Shown piece by piece: positions 35,909 to 44,286 of a stretch of DNA of 64,000 nucleotides. Source of the stretch: Micavibrio_A sp040381535. Its GTDB lineage: Bacteria; Pseudomonadota; Alphaproteobacteria; Micavibrionales; Micavibrionaceae. The notes under the pieces were generated by a model. That model did no database searches, was not told the DNA's origin, and saw nothing but the letters and a program-made list of their open reading frames with translations. The stretch covers positions 34,121 to 98,120 of the forward strand of contig JBEIHF010000003.1 in NCBI GenBank assembly GCA_040381535.1, read 5' to 3'. The translations under genes and the position numbers were made by a program. How positions within the stretch are numbered: the stretch's first letter is position 1; each line of letters starts with the position of its first letter.

Positions 35909-35937
35909 AAATCCCCACAGAGAGCGGGGATTTTTTT
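35909..35937 (+). terminator. Terminator after the pagL-like gene
   Basis: ATCCCC (35911-35916) pairs with GGGGAT (35926-35931) and is followed by seven T on the plus strand, 21 bases past the stop. The T run overlaps the stop codon of the converging small gene. Confidence 0.75.
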
Positions 35938-36295
35938 ATCGGAACGCGGCCAATGGATCCGGTTCCGATGCGACGCTTTTGACCTGATAAAAATTCACAT
36001 GATCACCCATCATCACATCGGTTAAATCTCTGTGCTCTGGCGGCAGGAAAGCTTTTTCGAGTGCAAGAGACAGCTGGGATTTGGGATCGTAAGGAAGAGC
36101 GCCCACTTTTTCGAACATCTCTTTGGAAAGACCTACCCTGCCTTCATGTTCCATATGCAACACATCGCCCGTGCCGGTGGTAACCGTCAGAAAATTTAAA
36201 ACCAACTCACCGCTACCATCCGGTGCCTTTATCAAACCGATAGGCAAACCCGTAACGGTTAATTTCTCATCTGAAGATTCACAAAATAAGGCCAT
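35936..36295 (-). CDS. Hypothetical protein, 119 residues
   Basis: Unrecognised small soluble protein without signal peptide. A GAGGTG site precedes the ATG at suitable spacing, which supports translation. Acidic residues and Pro are frequent in the second half (FLPPEHRDLTDVMMGDH). It converges with the pagL-like gene; its stop falls within that gene's terminator. It lies in the segment inserted between nuoI and nuoJ. Confidence 0.65.
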   Translation of the reverse strand: MALFCESSDEKLTVTGLPIGLIKAPDGSGELVLNFLTVTTGTGDVLHMEHEGRVGLSKEMFEKVGALPYDPKSQLSLALEKAFLPPEHRDLTDVMMGDHVNFYQVKSVASEPDPLAAFR

Positions 36296-36451
36296 TTTTC
36301 ACCTCTTACTCAAGGATCACAAATACCATAATGCTTTGCCGTTGCGCAAATTTGCATCTTTCACCCGCCGCGTGCACCGCAACGTTACCCCTTAGCCAAA
36401 ATCGCATACCCTTGTATAAGAAAGTTCTTATTAACATAAAGGAGAGATTAG

Positions 36452-36661
36452 ATGCCGCCAATCATAGGAAAAATCGCATATATTTTAATCGTCATCGGGG
36501 CTATCAACTAGGAACTCGTGGGTTTACTGAATCTTGATCTGGTCGCTACCATATTCTGCAGCATCCCGATCCTCGTTAAAATCATCTACATATTTATCGG
36601 GCTGTCCAGCGTTTATGCGCTGTTCTGCATGATCATAAAAAGAGGCAGTTGCTGCGGCTAA
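36452..36661 (+). pseudogene. DUF378 membrane protein gene with in-frame TAG
   Basis: Reading from ATG 36452 gives MPPIIGKIAYILIVIGAIN, a TAG at 36509-36511, then in the same frame ELVGLLNLDLVATIF and a second hydrophobic segment ending at TAA 36659-36661, 69 codons in all. This matches the two-helix DUF378 family, whose core reads GA(I/L)NWGLVG. The amber codon falls exactly at the conserved tryptophan (TGG to TAG). A strong ribosome site (AAAGGAG, 36438-36444) is intact. It is either a recent nonsense mutation, a sequence error or a readthrough case. The function of DUF378 is unknown. Confidence 0.75.
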
Positions 36662-36676
36662 ACTTTAAAAATGAAC

Positions 36677-36719
36677 AAAAAAAATCCGCGCCCAAACTTT
36701 TAAACCTGGCGGAGATTTT
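36677..36719 (-). terminator. Putative terminator after rsuA
   Basis: On the minus strand ATCTCCGC and GCGGAT can pair (with one bulge) around a long loop and are followed by eight T. It begins at the stop codon of the pseudouridine synthase gene. The long loop makes it weaker than the others in the window. Confidence 0.45.
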
Positions 36720-37443
36720 ATACCGTGAAAATTTTTGCGGCATCGCTTTCCGATAAAACCCGATGGTTACCAGATGCTAAGTTTCCTAGATCCAAGCCAC
36801 CCAATGAATAACGATGCAGGGATTCTACATGGTTACCGAGGCTTCCGAACATGCGCCGGATCTGGTGATACCGCCCCTCATGCAAAATCATAGTCCCGCT
36901 TTTGGGCCCATCAGGAATCCATGTCGCGGGCTTAAGCGGCTTGTTGTCATTCTTAAGGAGAAACTCCCCCGTAGAAAACTGCGCGGCCTCGTCACCCTTT
37001 AAAGTATTCGCCAAAGTCACCTTGTATCGCTTTTCGACATTGATTTTGGGAGAGATAACCCGGTGGAGTAAATGCCCGTCATCGGTCAACAAAACCAGTC
37101 CCGTGGAATCCTTATCTAGCCTTCCGGCCGAAGATAACAACGGGTCACGTTGTTTCCAACGCGGCGGCAACAGATCATAGACCAACAACCCCTGCTCATC
37201 GCTCGAACAGGTAAAACCCGAAGGCTTGTGCAAAAGAACGGTCAATGGGGAAACGGGATCGAGCGGTTCGTCATCGAACGTCGCGCGATTTAATTCCGTG
37301 GGATCGAATTGTTCCGCCGCATCGGTATAGGTTTTATCGCCTATCTTGAACGCGCCATGCTTGATGGCTTTAGAAACCTCTTTCCGGGAACCGTAACCGA
37401 GATTCGCAAGAAGTCTTTCGAGGCGGAGTTTTTTTCCGGCCAC
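36718..37443 (-). CDS. rsuA: 16S rRNA pseudouridine synthase, RsuA-like
   Basis: The 241-residue protein has an N-terminal S4 RNA-binding domain (RLERLLANLGYGSRKEV) and the catalytic aspartate in SAGRLDKDSTGLVLLTDDG, typical of the RsuA/RluB/E/F family. HRVISPKINVEKRYKV and the short length point to RsuA, which modifies U516 of 16S rRNA. RluF-like specificity cannot be excluded. It directly follows nuoI with no gap, so it is probably the tail of the nuoG-X-H-I transcript, ending at the hairpin near 36700. Confidence 0.88.
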   Translation of the reverse strand: MAGKKLRLERLLANLGYGSRKEVSKAIKHGAFKIGDKTYTDAAEQFDPTELNRATFDDEPLDPVSPLTVLLHKPSGFTCSSDEQGLLVYDLLPPRWKQRDPLLSSAGRLDKDSTGLVLLTDDGHLLHRVISPKINVEKRYKVTLANTLKGDEAAQFSTGEFLLKNDNKPLKPATWIPDGPKSGTMILHEGRYHQIRRMFGSLGNHVESLHRYSLGGLDLGNLASGNHRVLSESDAAKIFTV

Positions 37444-37929
37444 TTAACGGTAGGCCGCTTCTTTAGCGAGGTTGGCCGCGATCTGCGCCTCCCAACGATC
37501 GCCGTTTTCGAGCAGCTTCTCTTTATTATAATAAAGCTCCTCACGTGTTTCGGTGGCGAATTCGAAATTCGGACCTTCGACAATAGCATCGACAGGGCAA
37601 GCTTCTTGGCACAAACCGCAGTAAATACATTTCGTCATGTCGATGTCATATCTTGTAGTGCGGCGCGATCCGTCTTCACGCGGCTCGGCTTCGATGGTAA
37701 TGGCAAGCGCAGGACAAATCGCTTCGCACAATTTGCAAGCGATGCATCGCTCTTCCCCGTTCGGATAGCGGCGCAAAGCATGTTCACCGCGAAAACGCGG
37801 GGACAATGGGCCCTTCTCATAGGGATAATTGATCGTCACACGCGGCATGAAGAACATGTATTTGAGCGTGAGCGCCATACCCTTGACGATCTCGATCAAA
37901 AGAAAGGAATTTAAAAAATTCTTGATCAT
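37444..37929 (-). CDS. nuoI: NADH-quinone oxidoreductase subunit I
   Basis: NuoI carries clusters N6a and N6b that lead electrons to N2 in NuoB. The 161-residue protein has two four-cysteine ferredoxin motifs, CIACKLCEAICP and CIYCGLCQEACP, and the N-terminal amphipathic helix region. It overlaps nuoH by 4 bases. In most relatives nuoJ follows; here the reading continues into the pseudouridine synthase gene instead. Confidence 0.97.
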   Translation of the reverse strand: MIKNFLNSFLLIEIVKGMALTLKYMFFMPRVTINYPYEKGPLSPRFRGEHALRRYPNGEERCIACKLCEAICPALAITIEAEPREDGSRRTTRYDIDMTKCIYCGLCQEACPVDAIVEGPNFEFATETREELYYNKEKLLENGDRWEAQIAANLAKEAAYR

Positions 37930-38948
37930 TGGCCCTGCCCCGGCAACGCATCCATATATATAAGTGTTCCCGAAACCACCAGAACCCAGATCAAAGTAAG
38001 CGGCAGGAAGATTTTCCAGCCCAGACGCATCAATTGGTCATAGCGGTAACGCGGGAACGTGGCACGCGCCCACAAAAAGAAGAACATGATGCCGAAGGTT
38101 TTCAGGATGAACCAGATGAACCCCGGCACAAAATCCAATGCTTCGATATTGAACGGCGGCAGCCACCCGCCGAGGAATAACACCGTCGTCATGGCCGACA
38201 TCAAAATCATGTTGGTGTATTCGCCCAAGAAAAACAGCGCGAACGTCATAGCCGAATATTCGACCATGAACCCGCCGGTGATTTCGGATTCGCCTTCGGG
38301 CAAATCGAACGGCGCGCGGTTGCATTCCGCCAGAATGGAAATCAGGAACACGAACAGCATTGGCAGGAGCATGATCTGCATCCACCAAGGGCGCTCCGCG
38401 GTAATAATGTCGGACAAATTCAAGGATCCGACGCAGAGCAAAACCGTGACGATCACCAAACCCATCGAAACTTCGTAAGAAACCATCTGCGATGCGGAAC
38501 GCATACTGCCGAGGAACGCATATTTTGAATTCGACGCCCATCCCGCCATGATGATGCCGTAGACGCCCATCGACGAAATCGCGAACAGATACAAAATCCC
38601 GACATTAATATCGGCAAGCGCCAATCCCGCATCGATTGGAATAACCGCCCACGCAACGAGCGCGAGGGAGAATGTAAGCATCGGCGCGATCAGGAATACG
38701 ACCTTGCTGGCCTGTGATGGAATGATGGTTTCTTTGGAAAGCAGTTTGATACCATCCGCGATCGGCTGGAGCAGACCGAACGGTCCCACCGTCATCGGGC
38801 CTTGGCGGCGTTGCATCGCGCCCAAAACTTTGCGCTCCGCATAAGTGTAGTACGCCATCACCAGCAGGATACAGCCGATGATCGCACCGATATGCCCCAG
38901 TATAAAGAGCAGCGGCCAGAAATATACGTCCATAAATTCCACGGTCAT
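37926..38948 (-). CDS. nuoH: NADH-quinone oxidoreductase subunit H
   Basis: NuoH forms the quinone chamber roof together with NuoB and NuoD. The 340-residue, eight-helix protein has the conserved AERKVLGAMQRRQGP loop, LAECNRAPFDLPEGESEITGG and a C-terminal RATFPRYRYDQLM motif. It shares one base with the upstream pyrophosphohydrolase-like gene (TAATG at 38950-38946) and 4 bases with nuoI. Confidence 0.97.
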   Translation of the reverse strand: MTVEFMDVYFWPLLFILGHIGAIIGCILLVMAYYTYAERKVLGAMQRRQGPMTVGPFGLLQPIADGIKLLSKETIIPSQASKVVFLIAPMLTFSLALVAWAVIPIDAGLALADINVGILYLFAISSMGVYGIIMAGWASNSKYAFLGSMRSASQMVSYEVSMGLVIVTVLLCVGSLNLSDIITAERPWWMQIMLLPMLFVFLISILAECNRAPFDLPEGESEITGGFMVEYSAMTFALFFLGEYTNMILMSAMTTVLFLGGWLPPFNIEALDFVPGFIWFILKTFGIMFFFLWARATFPRYRYDQLMRLGWKIFLPLTLIWVLVVSGTLIYMDALPGQGQ

Positions 38949-39358
38949 TATGCGGCGTCTTTGTCTTTCTTCACGAATTTTCCAAGGTCAGGCGCAAAAT
39001 AATTCGGACCCTTCATGACCTTGCCGTCTTCGGGACGGCGGATCGGTTTACCATCCGCGCCCAGCTTGGACATGTTGGAACGATGCACTTCATCGAACGC
39101 GAGGTCTTTCACGGCCTGCAAACCGAACGACAAAAACGCGCCGTCGAGAACATATTGCAGATCGATTAACGCATCGAGCGTCTCCTGCGGATCATCATTC
39201 GCAAGCGCCTCTTTCAATTCATCCAGTTCTTCCTGAAGCAAATTGATACGAAGCACCTTTGTCTGCGCGCAGGTCAGATTGGTTTCTTTGTGAACGGGAA
39301 GCCCATAGGTTTCATGGAATTCCTGCACTTTTTCGAGCGTGCTGCGCTTATCTTTCAT
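38948..39358 (-). CDS. MazG-like nucleotide pyrophosphohydrolase inside the nuo operon
   Basis: The 136-residue, all-helical protein has the EExxE metal motif QEELDELKEAL (Glu43, Glu44, Glu47) and a second acidic helix ETLDALIDLQYVLDG (Glu59, Asp62, Asp66), then VHRSNMSKLGADGKP and GPNYFAPDL, which are characteristic of the small MazG/HisE-like all-alpha NTP pyrophosphohydrolase superfamily (DR2231 or Af0060 type). Members hydrolyse dUTP or other nucleotides to monophosphate and pyrophosphate. It overlaps nuoG by 4 bases and nuoH by 1, so it is coupled on both sides. It is not a complex I subunit I know. A function in housecleaning nucleotides is inferred. Confidence 0.85.
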   Translation of the reverse strand: MKDKRSTLEKVQEFHETYGLPVHKETNLTCAQTKVLRINLLQEELDELKEALANDDPQETLDALIDLQYVLDGAFLSFGLQAVKDLAFDEVHRSNMSKLGADGKPIRRPEDGKVMKGPNYFAPDLGKFVKKDKDAA

Positions 39359-41382
39359 TCGGCGGCCTCCATCATTTCATCGCCATAGGTGAACATCCGC
39401 GAGCATTCTTGCATCGTCGGCGAAGCCTTGGCTATTACGTTGGTCAGATAAAAATCTTTGATCGGGTTTTGAAGCGCGTCATTGGGCACGGAACCTTCAA
39501 CGCCGAAATCCGCCCACCTCACTTCGGGCAATTGGTCGAGCGCGGCAAATTGCGGGAATTCTTTTACAAGACGTGCGCGCAATTGGAGTAGATCGTCATA
39601 TTTGAGGGGCGTTCCTGTGTGGATAGATAACGCGCGCAGAATTTTCCAGTCTTCTTTGGCGTCGCCCGGCGCATCGACGGCTTTCTTTGCCATCTGCACG
39701 CGTCCTTCGGTGTTCACATAGAGACCATGCTTCTCAGTATAAGCACTACCCGGCAAAATAACATCGGCGCGTTTTGCACCCGCATCGCCATGATGACCTT
39801 GGTAAACCACGAAGGCGTTTTTATCGATCTGCGAAAGCGTCTCTTCGTTGTCGACACCGAGCAAGTAAACAACTTCCATATCCGCCGCGTTAAAAGGCTT
39901 GGACGGCAGGAAGCCGATTTCGAGCGCACCGACGCGGGAAGCCGCCGTCTGTAAAACATTGAAACCGATCCAATCAGGTTTGATACAACCGAGCGCTTCG
40001 GCGGCGCGGCGCACGAACGCCTGCACAGCGGGGCCGCTCTTGCCTTTGAACGCGGAGGCGCCGACAATAATCATCGGGCGTTCCGCCTGCACCTTGCCGT
40101 TATATTGCTGGACCATTCTATCGAGCGAATCAAGCGACGCACCCGCATGATGATAAGGATAGGTCAGGTCAACCGCCTCGCCCACCACGCCCACATGCGC
40201 TTTAGGATTTTCGAGCAGTGTTTTACGGATACGCGTATTAATGAGGGAAGCGTCATGGCGCGGATTGGTCCCAACCAGCAAGATAACATCCGCCTGTTCG
40301 ATGGCGGCAATACCGGAATTGAAAATATAACCGCTGCGTTCGCGCACATCGTAATTCGTGCCGTCGACGCGGCATTCCAGATTGTGAACGCCGATACCGC
40401 CCATCAAATCTTTCAACGCCAGCATGGATTCAGTATCGGCCAAATCGCCCGCATACGCGGCGACTTTATCTTTGGATACTTTTTTGAGCTTAGCAGCAAC
40501 AACTTCGAACGCTTCATCCCATGTCGCTTCTACGAGTTTACCGTTCTCGCGAACATACGGACGGTCGAGACGCTTATATTTTAAACCATCCACGGCATGA
40601 CGCGTGCGGTCATTGATCCATTCTTCGTTGATACCTTCATGGAGGCGCGGCAGAACGCGAAGCACTTCGTTGCCCCGCGCATCGACACGGATATTGCAAC
40701 CGAGCGCGTCATGCACATCGATCGTTTCCGTTTTGCGCAGCTCCCACGGACGCGCCTTGAACGCGTACGGCTTGGACGTCAACGCACCCACGGGACAAAC
40801 ATCCACGAGATTGCCCGACATTTCCGAAGATATGGCTTTGCCAATAAAGGTGCTGATCTCCGCATCTTCGCCGCGGTTCAACTGACCCAAATCTTCCACG
40901 CCCGCAATCTCGTCGCCGAAACGAACGCAGCGTGTGCAATTGATGCAGCGGTTCATGGATGTCTTAATCAGGGGCCCTAGATATTTGTCTTTCACCGCGC
41001 GCTTGTTTTCTTCGTAACGCGAACGGTCGAACCCATAGGCAACCGCTTGGTCCTGCAGATCGCACTCCCCTCCTTGGTCGCAAATCGGGCAATCCAGAGG
41101 GTGGTTGATGAGGAGCATCTCCATGACGCCCTTGCGGCCTTTTTTGACCTTCTCGGAACCGGTGCGGACAATCATGTTGTCGCCGCACGCCATGGCGCAC
41201 GAGGCCACTGGCTTGGGCGCACCTTCGATTTCGACGAGGCACATGCGGCAATTGGCCGGCACGCTCAGCTTATCATGATAACAAAATCTTGGAATTTCAA
41301 TGCCTAGCTGCTCTGCCGCCTGAAGGATGCTGGTCCCGGGGGCAACTTCGATGTCTTGATCGTTAATCTTGAGTTTTGGCAT
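39355..41382 (-). CDS. nuoG: NADH-quinone oxidoreductase subunit G
   Basis: NuoG is the large peripheral-arm subunit with clusters N1b, N4 and N5. The 675-residue protein begins with a 2Fe-2S ferredoxin domain (CYHDKLSVPANCRMC), then the His-Cys3 motif (HPLDCPICDQGGECDLQ) and CINCTRCVRF with VDVCPVGALTSKP, followed by a molybdopterin-oxidoreductase-like domain that lacks cofactor binding. Its length is that of the mitochondrial and alphaproteobacterial form without N7. It starts a new run: its upstream neighbour is on the other strand 77 bases away, so it needs its own promoter. Confidence 0.97.
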   Translation of the reverse strand: MPKLKINDQDIEVAPGTSILQAAEQLGIEIPRFCYHDKLSVPANCRMCLVEIEGAPKPVASCAMACGDNMIVRTGSEKVKKGRKGVMEMLLINHPLDCPICDQGGECDLQDQAVAYGFDRSRYEENKRAVKDKYLGPLIKTSMNRCINCTRCVRFGDEIAGVEDLGQLNRGEDAEISTFIGKAISSEMSGNLVDVCPVGALTSKPYAFKARPWELRKTETIDVHDALGCNIRVDARGNEVLRVLPRLHEGINEEWINDRTRHAVDGLKYKRLDRPYVRENGKLVEATWDEAFEVVAAKLKKVSKDKVAAYAGDLADTESMLALKDLMGGIGVHNLECRVDGTNYDVRERSGYIFNSGIAAIEQADVILLVGTNPRHDASLINTRIRKTLLENPKAHVGVVGEAVDLTYPYHHAGASLDSLDRMVQQYNGKVQAERPMIIVGASAFKGKSGPAVQAFVRRAAEALGCIKPDWIGFNVLQTAASRVGALEIGFLPSKPFNAADMEVVYLLGVDNEETLSQIDKNAFVVYQGHHGDAGAKRADVILPGSAYTEKHGLYVNTEGRVQMAKKAVDAPGDAKEDWKILRALSIHTGTPLKYDDLLQLRARLVKEFPQFAALDQLPEVRWADFGVEGSVPNDALQNPIKDFYLTNVIAKASPTMQECSRMFTYGDEMMEAAE

Positions 41383-41419
41383 GAATGGTACTTATAAGAG
41401 TCGCTGGAAAAGTCTGAGG

Positions 41420-41449
41420 TTTATATACCCTTTTTACAAACTGCTTCAA
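41420..41449 (-). promoter_or_regulatory. Putative promoter for nuoG
   Basis: On the minus strand TTGAAG (41449-41444) is followed after 16-18 bases by overlapping TATATA (41427-41422) and TATAAA (41425-41420) in the short divergent gap before nuoG. A promoter is required here because nuoF lies more than 7 kb away. Confidence 0.4.
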
Positions 41450-41458
41450 AGGGTTTAT

Positions 41459-42361
41459 ATGGTGCGTATGAAGGATTTTACCCCGAATATAATCACGGAA
41501 AAAGGCTGGGCCGATTACGCGCTTTTGGATAGCGGCATGGGCCGCAAACTGGAGCGTTTCGGCAACGTGCGCGTCAACCGCCCCGAGCCGCAAGCATTAT
41601 GGAAAAAATCACTCCCTGAATCCGAATGGTCGAAGGCCGATGCTGCTTTCACCAACGCATCCGAAAAAGAAGAAGACGAAAAAGGAAGTTGGTCTCAAAA
41701 AGGCAAACTCCCCGAAGTCTGGCCCGTGAATGTCGAAGGCGTTTTCATGATGTGCCGCCTCATGAGCTACCGGCACATGGGTCTTTTTCCGGAGCAAAGA
41801 CCCCATTGGCAATGGTTTTCTACTGAAATTAAAAAATCAACAAAGCCTTTGAAGATTTTGAATCTGTTTGCTTATACGGGCGCTGCCTCATTGATCTCCG
41901 CGAAATGTGGTGCCGAAGTGACCCATGTCGATGCGTCGAAAAAGGCGATCCAGTGGGCCAAGGAAAACCAAGACGCTTCAGGTCTTGGTGAATCCAAAAT
42001 CCGCTGGATTTGCGATGACGTCACCAAATTCGTCGCCCGCGAAGTCCGCCGCGGTAATTTATATGACGGCATCCTGCTCGACCCGCCCCGTTACGGCCGC
42101 GGCCCCGAAGGCGAAGTCTGGAGATTTGAAACAGATGTCGGCCCGTTGCTTGAATTCTGCGCCGCGCTTTTGACCCCCGATGCGAAGTTCATGATTTTGA
42201 CGGCCTATGCGTTGCGCCTATCATCCCTCTCGCTCTTTCATATGATGAAGGACGCACTGGGGAACAGAAAAGGCAAAATGGATCACGGTGAATTGCTTTT
42301 ATCCGACCAAACCAAAAACCGCCCCCTGGCAACGTCCATGTTTTCACGATGGAGCGCATAA
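41459..42361 (+). CDS. Class I SAM-dependent methyltransferase, RlmI/RlmK-like
   Basis: The 300-residue protein has a central Rossmann methyltransferase domain: LKILNLFAYTGAASLISAK for SAM binding, VTHVDASKKAIQWAKEN, and the catalytic-type DGILLDPPRYGRGPEG. These match the domain of 23S rRNA cytosine and guanine methyltransferases (RlmI, RlmK), but the PUA domain is missing, so the target is uncertain. AAAGGG precedes the ATG at 41459. The frame runs back to 41369, but that would overlap nuoG. It is the first gene of the plus-strand block inserted in the nuo cluster and is joined to the next gene by TAATG. Confidence 0.82.
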   Translation: MVRMKDFTPNIITEKGWADYALLDSGMGRKLERFGNVRVNRPEPQALWKKSLPESEWSKADAAFTNASEKEEDEKGSWSQKGKLPEVWPVNVEGVFMMCRLMSYRHMGLFPEQRPHWQWFSTEIKKSTKPLKILNLFAYTGAASLISAKCGAEVTHVDASKKAIQWAKENQDASGLGESKIRWICDDVTKFVAREVRRGNLYDGILLDPPRYGRGPEGEVWRFETDVGPLLEFCAALLTPDAKFMILTAYALRLSSLSLFHMMKDALGNRKGKMDHGELLLSDQTKNRPLATSMFSRWSA

Positions 42362-42840
42362 TGAAAAAATCATTGGCCCTTTTCGCTCTGCTATTGGGAT
42401 TATCATCTTGCGGCGCGCCGAATGAGAGCGTGGCTTTGTTTCAAAAGCTGGAAGCCATTTTCAACAGTGGCAAAAAAAGCGTTTTGTTAACCGAAGTCAC
42501 CAGTTTCCCTTGGGACCAAATGTGCCTTTTTAAAATATCGGGCTCTTATGACTCAATTGCCTACATTACATATCAAGAGCATATATCCAAAAAAGACATG
42601 CGGGGCAACGTGCCGGATAATGATTACGGCCTGATCCTGATTTTTTCCGAAAATGGAAACATCACCCATGAATATTATCAGAAAAAACCCTACCTCACGG
42701 TAAACACTATCCCGACGAACATTCAACTCGCCTCGAAAAAATCATTTGTAAAATTCTGCTCTGAACCTCAAGGATTAAAACTCATTTATAGTGATGAGGA
42801 AGAAAACACCCCTCAAATTTACATTTCCAGAGAGAAATAA
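42361..42840 (+). CDS. Putative lipoprotein of unknown function
   Basis: The 159-residue product starts MKKSLALFALLLGLSSCGAP: a short signal peptide with lipobox LSSC, so the mature protein would begin at a lipidated Cys17. The rest is soluble and unrecognised. It overlaps the methyltransferase gene upstream (TAATG at 42359-42363) and the membrane protein gene downstream (TAATG at 42838-42842), so the three are translationally coupled. A start 4 codons earlier is possible but has no support. Confidence 0.75.
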   Translation: MKKSLALFALLLGLSSCGAPNESVALFQKLEAIFNSGKKSVLLTEVTSFPWDQMCLFKISGSYDSIAYITYQEHISKKDMRGNVPDNDYGLILIFSENGNITHEYYQKKPYLTVNTIPTNIQLASKKSFVKFCSEPQGLKLIYSDEEENTPQIYISREK

Positions 42841-43436
42841 TGGATTTGAGCAATGAACAATGGGGCATGATAAGCGTCAGTTTGGCGATGATTGCCTATC
42901 TCGCTTATATATATTCCCTGCGCAAAGGCACTATGAAGCCTCATGTTTTTTCATGGGCATTGTGGGGGCTGCTGATGGGTATCGGTTTTTTCGCCCAGCT
43001 ATCAGAAGGCGCAGGTGCGGGCGCATGGTTCACGGGTTTAGGCGCCATTATGAGCTCTGTTATTGCCGTTTATGCCTTTTTCCGAGGTGAAAAAAATATC
43101 ACGCGCACGGATTGGATCGCTTTTTTATCCGCCATTACCGCAATCCCTATCTGGTACTTCACCAAAAACGCCATGTGGGCCGTAGTAATTGTCAGCTTTA
43201 TCGACGGCGTCGCCTACTACCCGACCTTCCGTAAATCATGGAACAAACCATTCGAAGAACCCGTCTTTAATTATGTTGTTGGATGCATCAGTCTGGTTGC
43301 GACTTACTTCGCGCTGGAAAACATCAATGTGACGACGGCTTTATATCCTGCGGTTATCTTTACCGCCAACGCCCTTCTGTCTATAACCTTATTCATACGC
43401 AGATACAAACTCGGCAGGACATTATGGCCCGCATAG
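42840..43436 (+). CDS. Polytopic membrane protein, 198 residues
   Basis: Six or seven hydrophobic segments separated by very short loops, with prolines and tryptophans near helix ends (KPHVFSWALWGLLMG). The layout resembles small PQ-loop or semi-SWEET-like transporters, but I cannot assign a family. It is coupled to the lipoprotein before it and overlaps the TrmH-like gene after it by 13 bases. The lipoprotein and this protein may act together at the inner membrane, which is inference from coupling only. Confidence 0.7.
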   Translation: MDLSNEQWGMISVSLAMIAYLAYIYSLRKGTMKPHVFSWALWGLLMGIGFFAQLSEGAGAGAWFTGLGAIMSSVIAVYAFFRGEKNITRTDWIAFLSAITAIPIWYFTKNAMWAVVIVSFIDGVAYYPTFRKSWNKPFEEPVFNYVVGCISLVATYFALENINVTTALYPAVIFTANALLSITLFIRRYKLGRTLWPA

Positions 43437-44230
43437 AACACATCACCTCCCCCTCGAACCCGAAAGTGAAGCTCATCACGTCGCTCTTCATCCGCAAATA
43501 CCGGAAAGAAACGGGCCTGTTCGTGGCCGAGGGCCTGCGCTCGGTGATCGAAGGCCTTGAATGCGGCGTCATCCCCGAACAGCTTATCTTTTCCGACGAA
43601 GCCGATATCGGTGATGAACTCCAACGCGCCATCGATGAAACTTCCGCGCGCGGCGGTCTGTGCCTGAAGGTCGGCGAAGCCGTCTTGGAAAAACTGTCGC
43701 GTAAAGAAAACCCCCAAATGGTCATGGGCGTTTTCAAACAAAAATTCGGCAAATTATCGGACATCAAACCCGAACAATCCAAATGCTGGGTCGCCCTCGA
43801 AGAAGTCCGCGACCCCGGCAATCTCGGCACCATCATCCGCACGATTGACGGCGTGGGCGCTAGCGGCGTCATCCTGATCGGCCAGTGCTGCGACCCGTTT
43901 TCGGTGGAATCAATCCGCGCCACTATGGGCTCGGTCTTTTCCATCCCCGTCATCCCCTGTTCCCGCGAAGAATTCCTTGACCTCACCGTCACATGGCCCG
44001 GCTCCGTCATCGCCACCGCCCTGAATGACAAAACCGTGGACTTCCGCGAAGCCGATTACAAAAACCCCCTGATCCTCGTTATGGGGAATGAACAGGCGGG
44101 CATCACCGAAAAACTCCAATCCGCCGTCCACCAGACGGTGAAATTGCCCATGAACGGACGGGCGGATTCCCTCAATCTGGCCATCGCCACGGGCATTATG
44201 CTTTATGCGGCTATGGAGCCGTGGAAATAG
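43424..44230 (+). CDS. TrmH-family RNA 2'-O-methyltransferase
   Basis: The 268-residue SPOUT enzyme has an N-terminal substrate-binding domain (KYRKETGLFVAEGLRSV) and the trefoil-knot domain with motif 1 LEEVRDPGNLGTIIRT, motif 2 LVMGNEQAGI and motif 3 PMNGRADSLNLAIATGIMLY. This is the RlmB/TsnR/YsgA type acting on 23S rRNA or tRNA ribose. The exact target is unclear. AGGA precedes the ATG at 43424. A longer frame starts within the upstream membrane protein gene and is not used. Confidence 0.88.
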   Translation: MARIEHITSPSNPKVKLITSLFIRKYRKETGLFVAEGLRSVIEGLECGVIPEQLIFSDEADIGDELQRAIDETSARGGLCLKVGEAVLEKLSRKENPQMVMGVFKQKFGKLSDIKPEQSKCWVALEEVRDPGNLGTIIRTIDGVGASGVILIGQCCDPFSVESIRATMGSVFSIPVIPCSREEFLDLTVTWPGSVIATALNDKTVDFREADYKNPLILVMGNEQAGITEKLQSAVHQTVKLPMNGRADSLNLAIATGIMLYAAMEPWK

Positions 44231-44286
44231 GCTAAAACCCGCCGTTTTTTACTGGAAATCCTCTGGCCGCATGGGTAAAAGAAACC

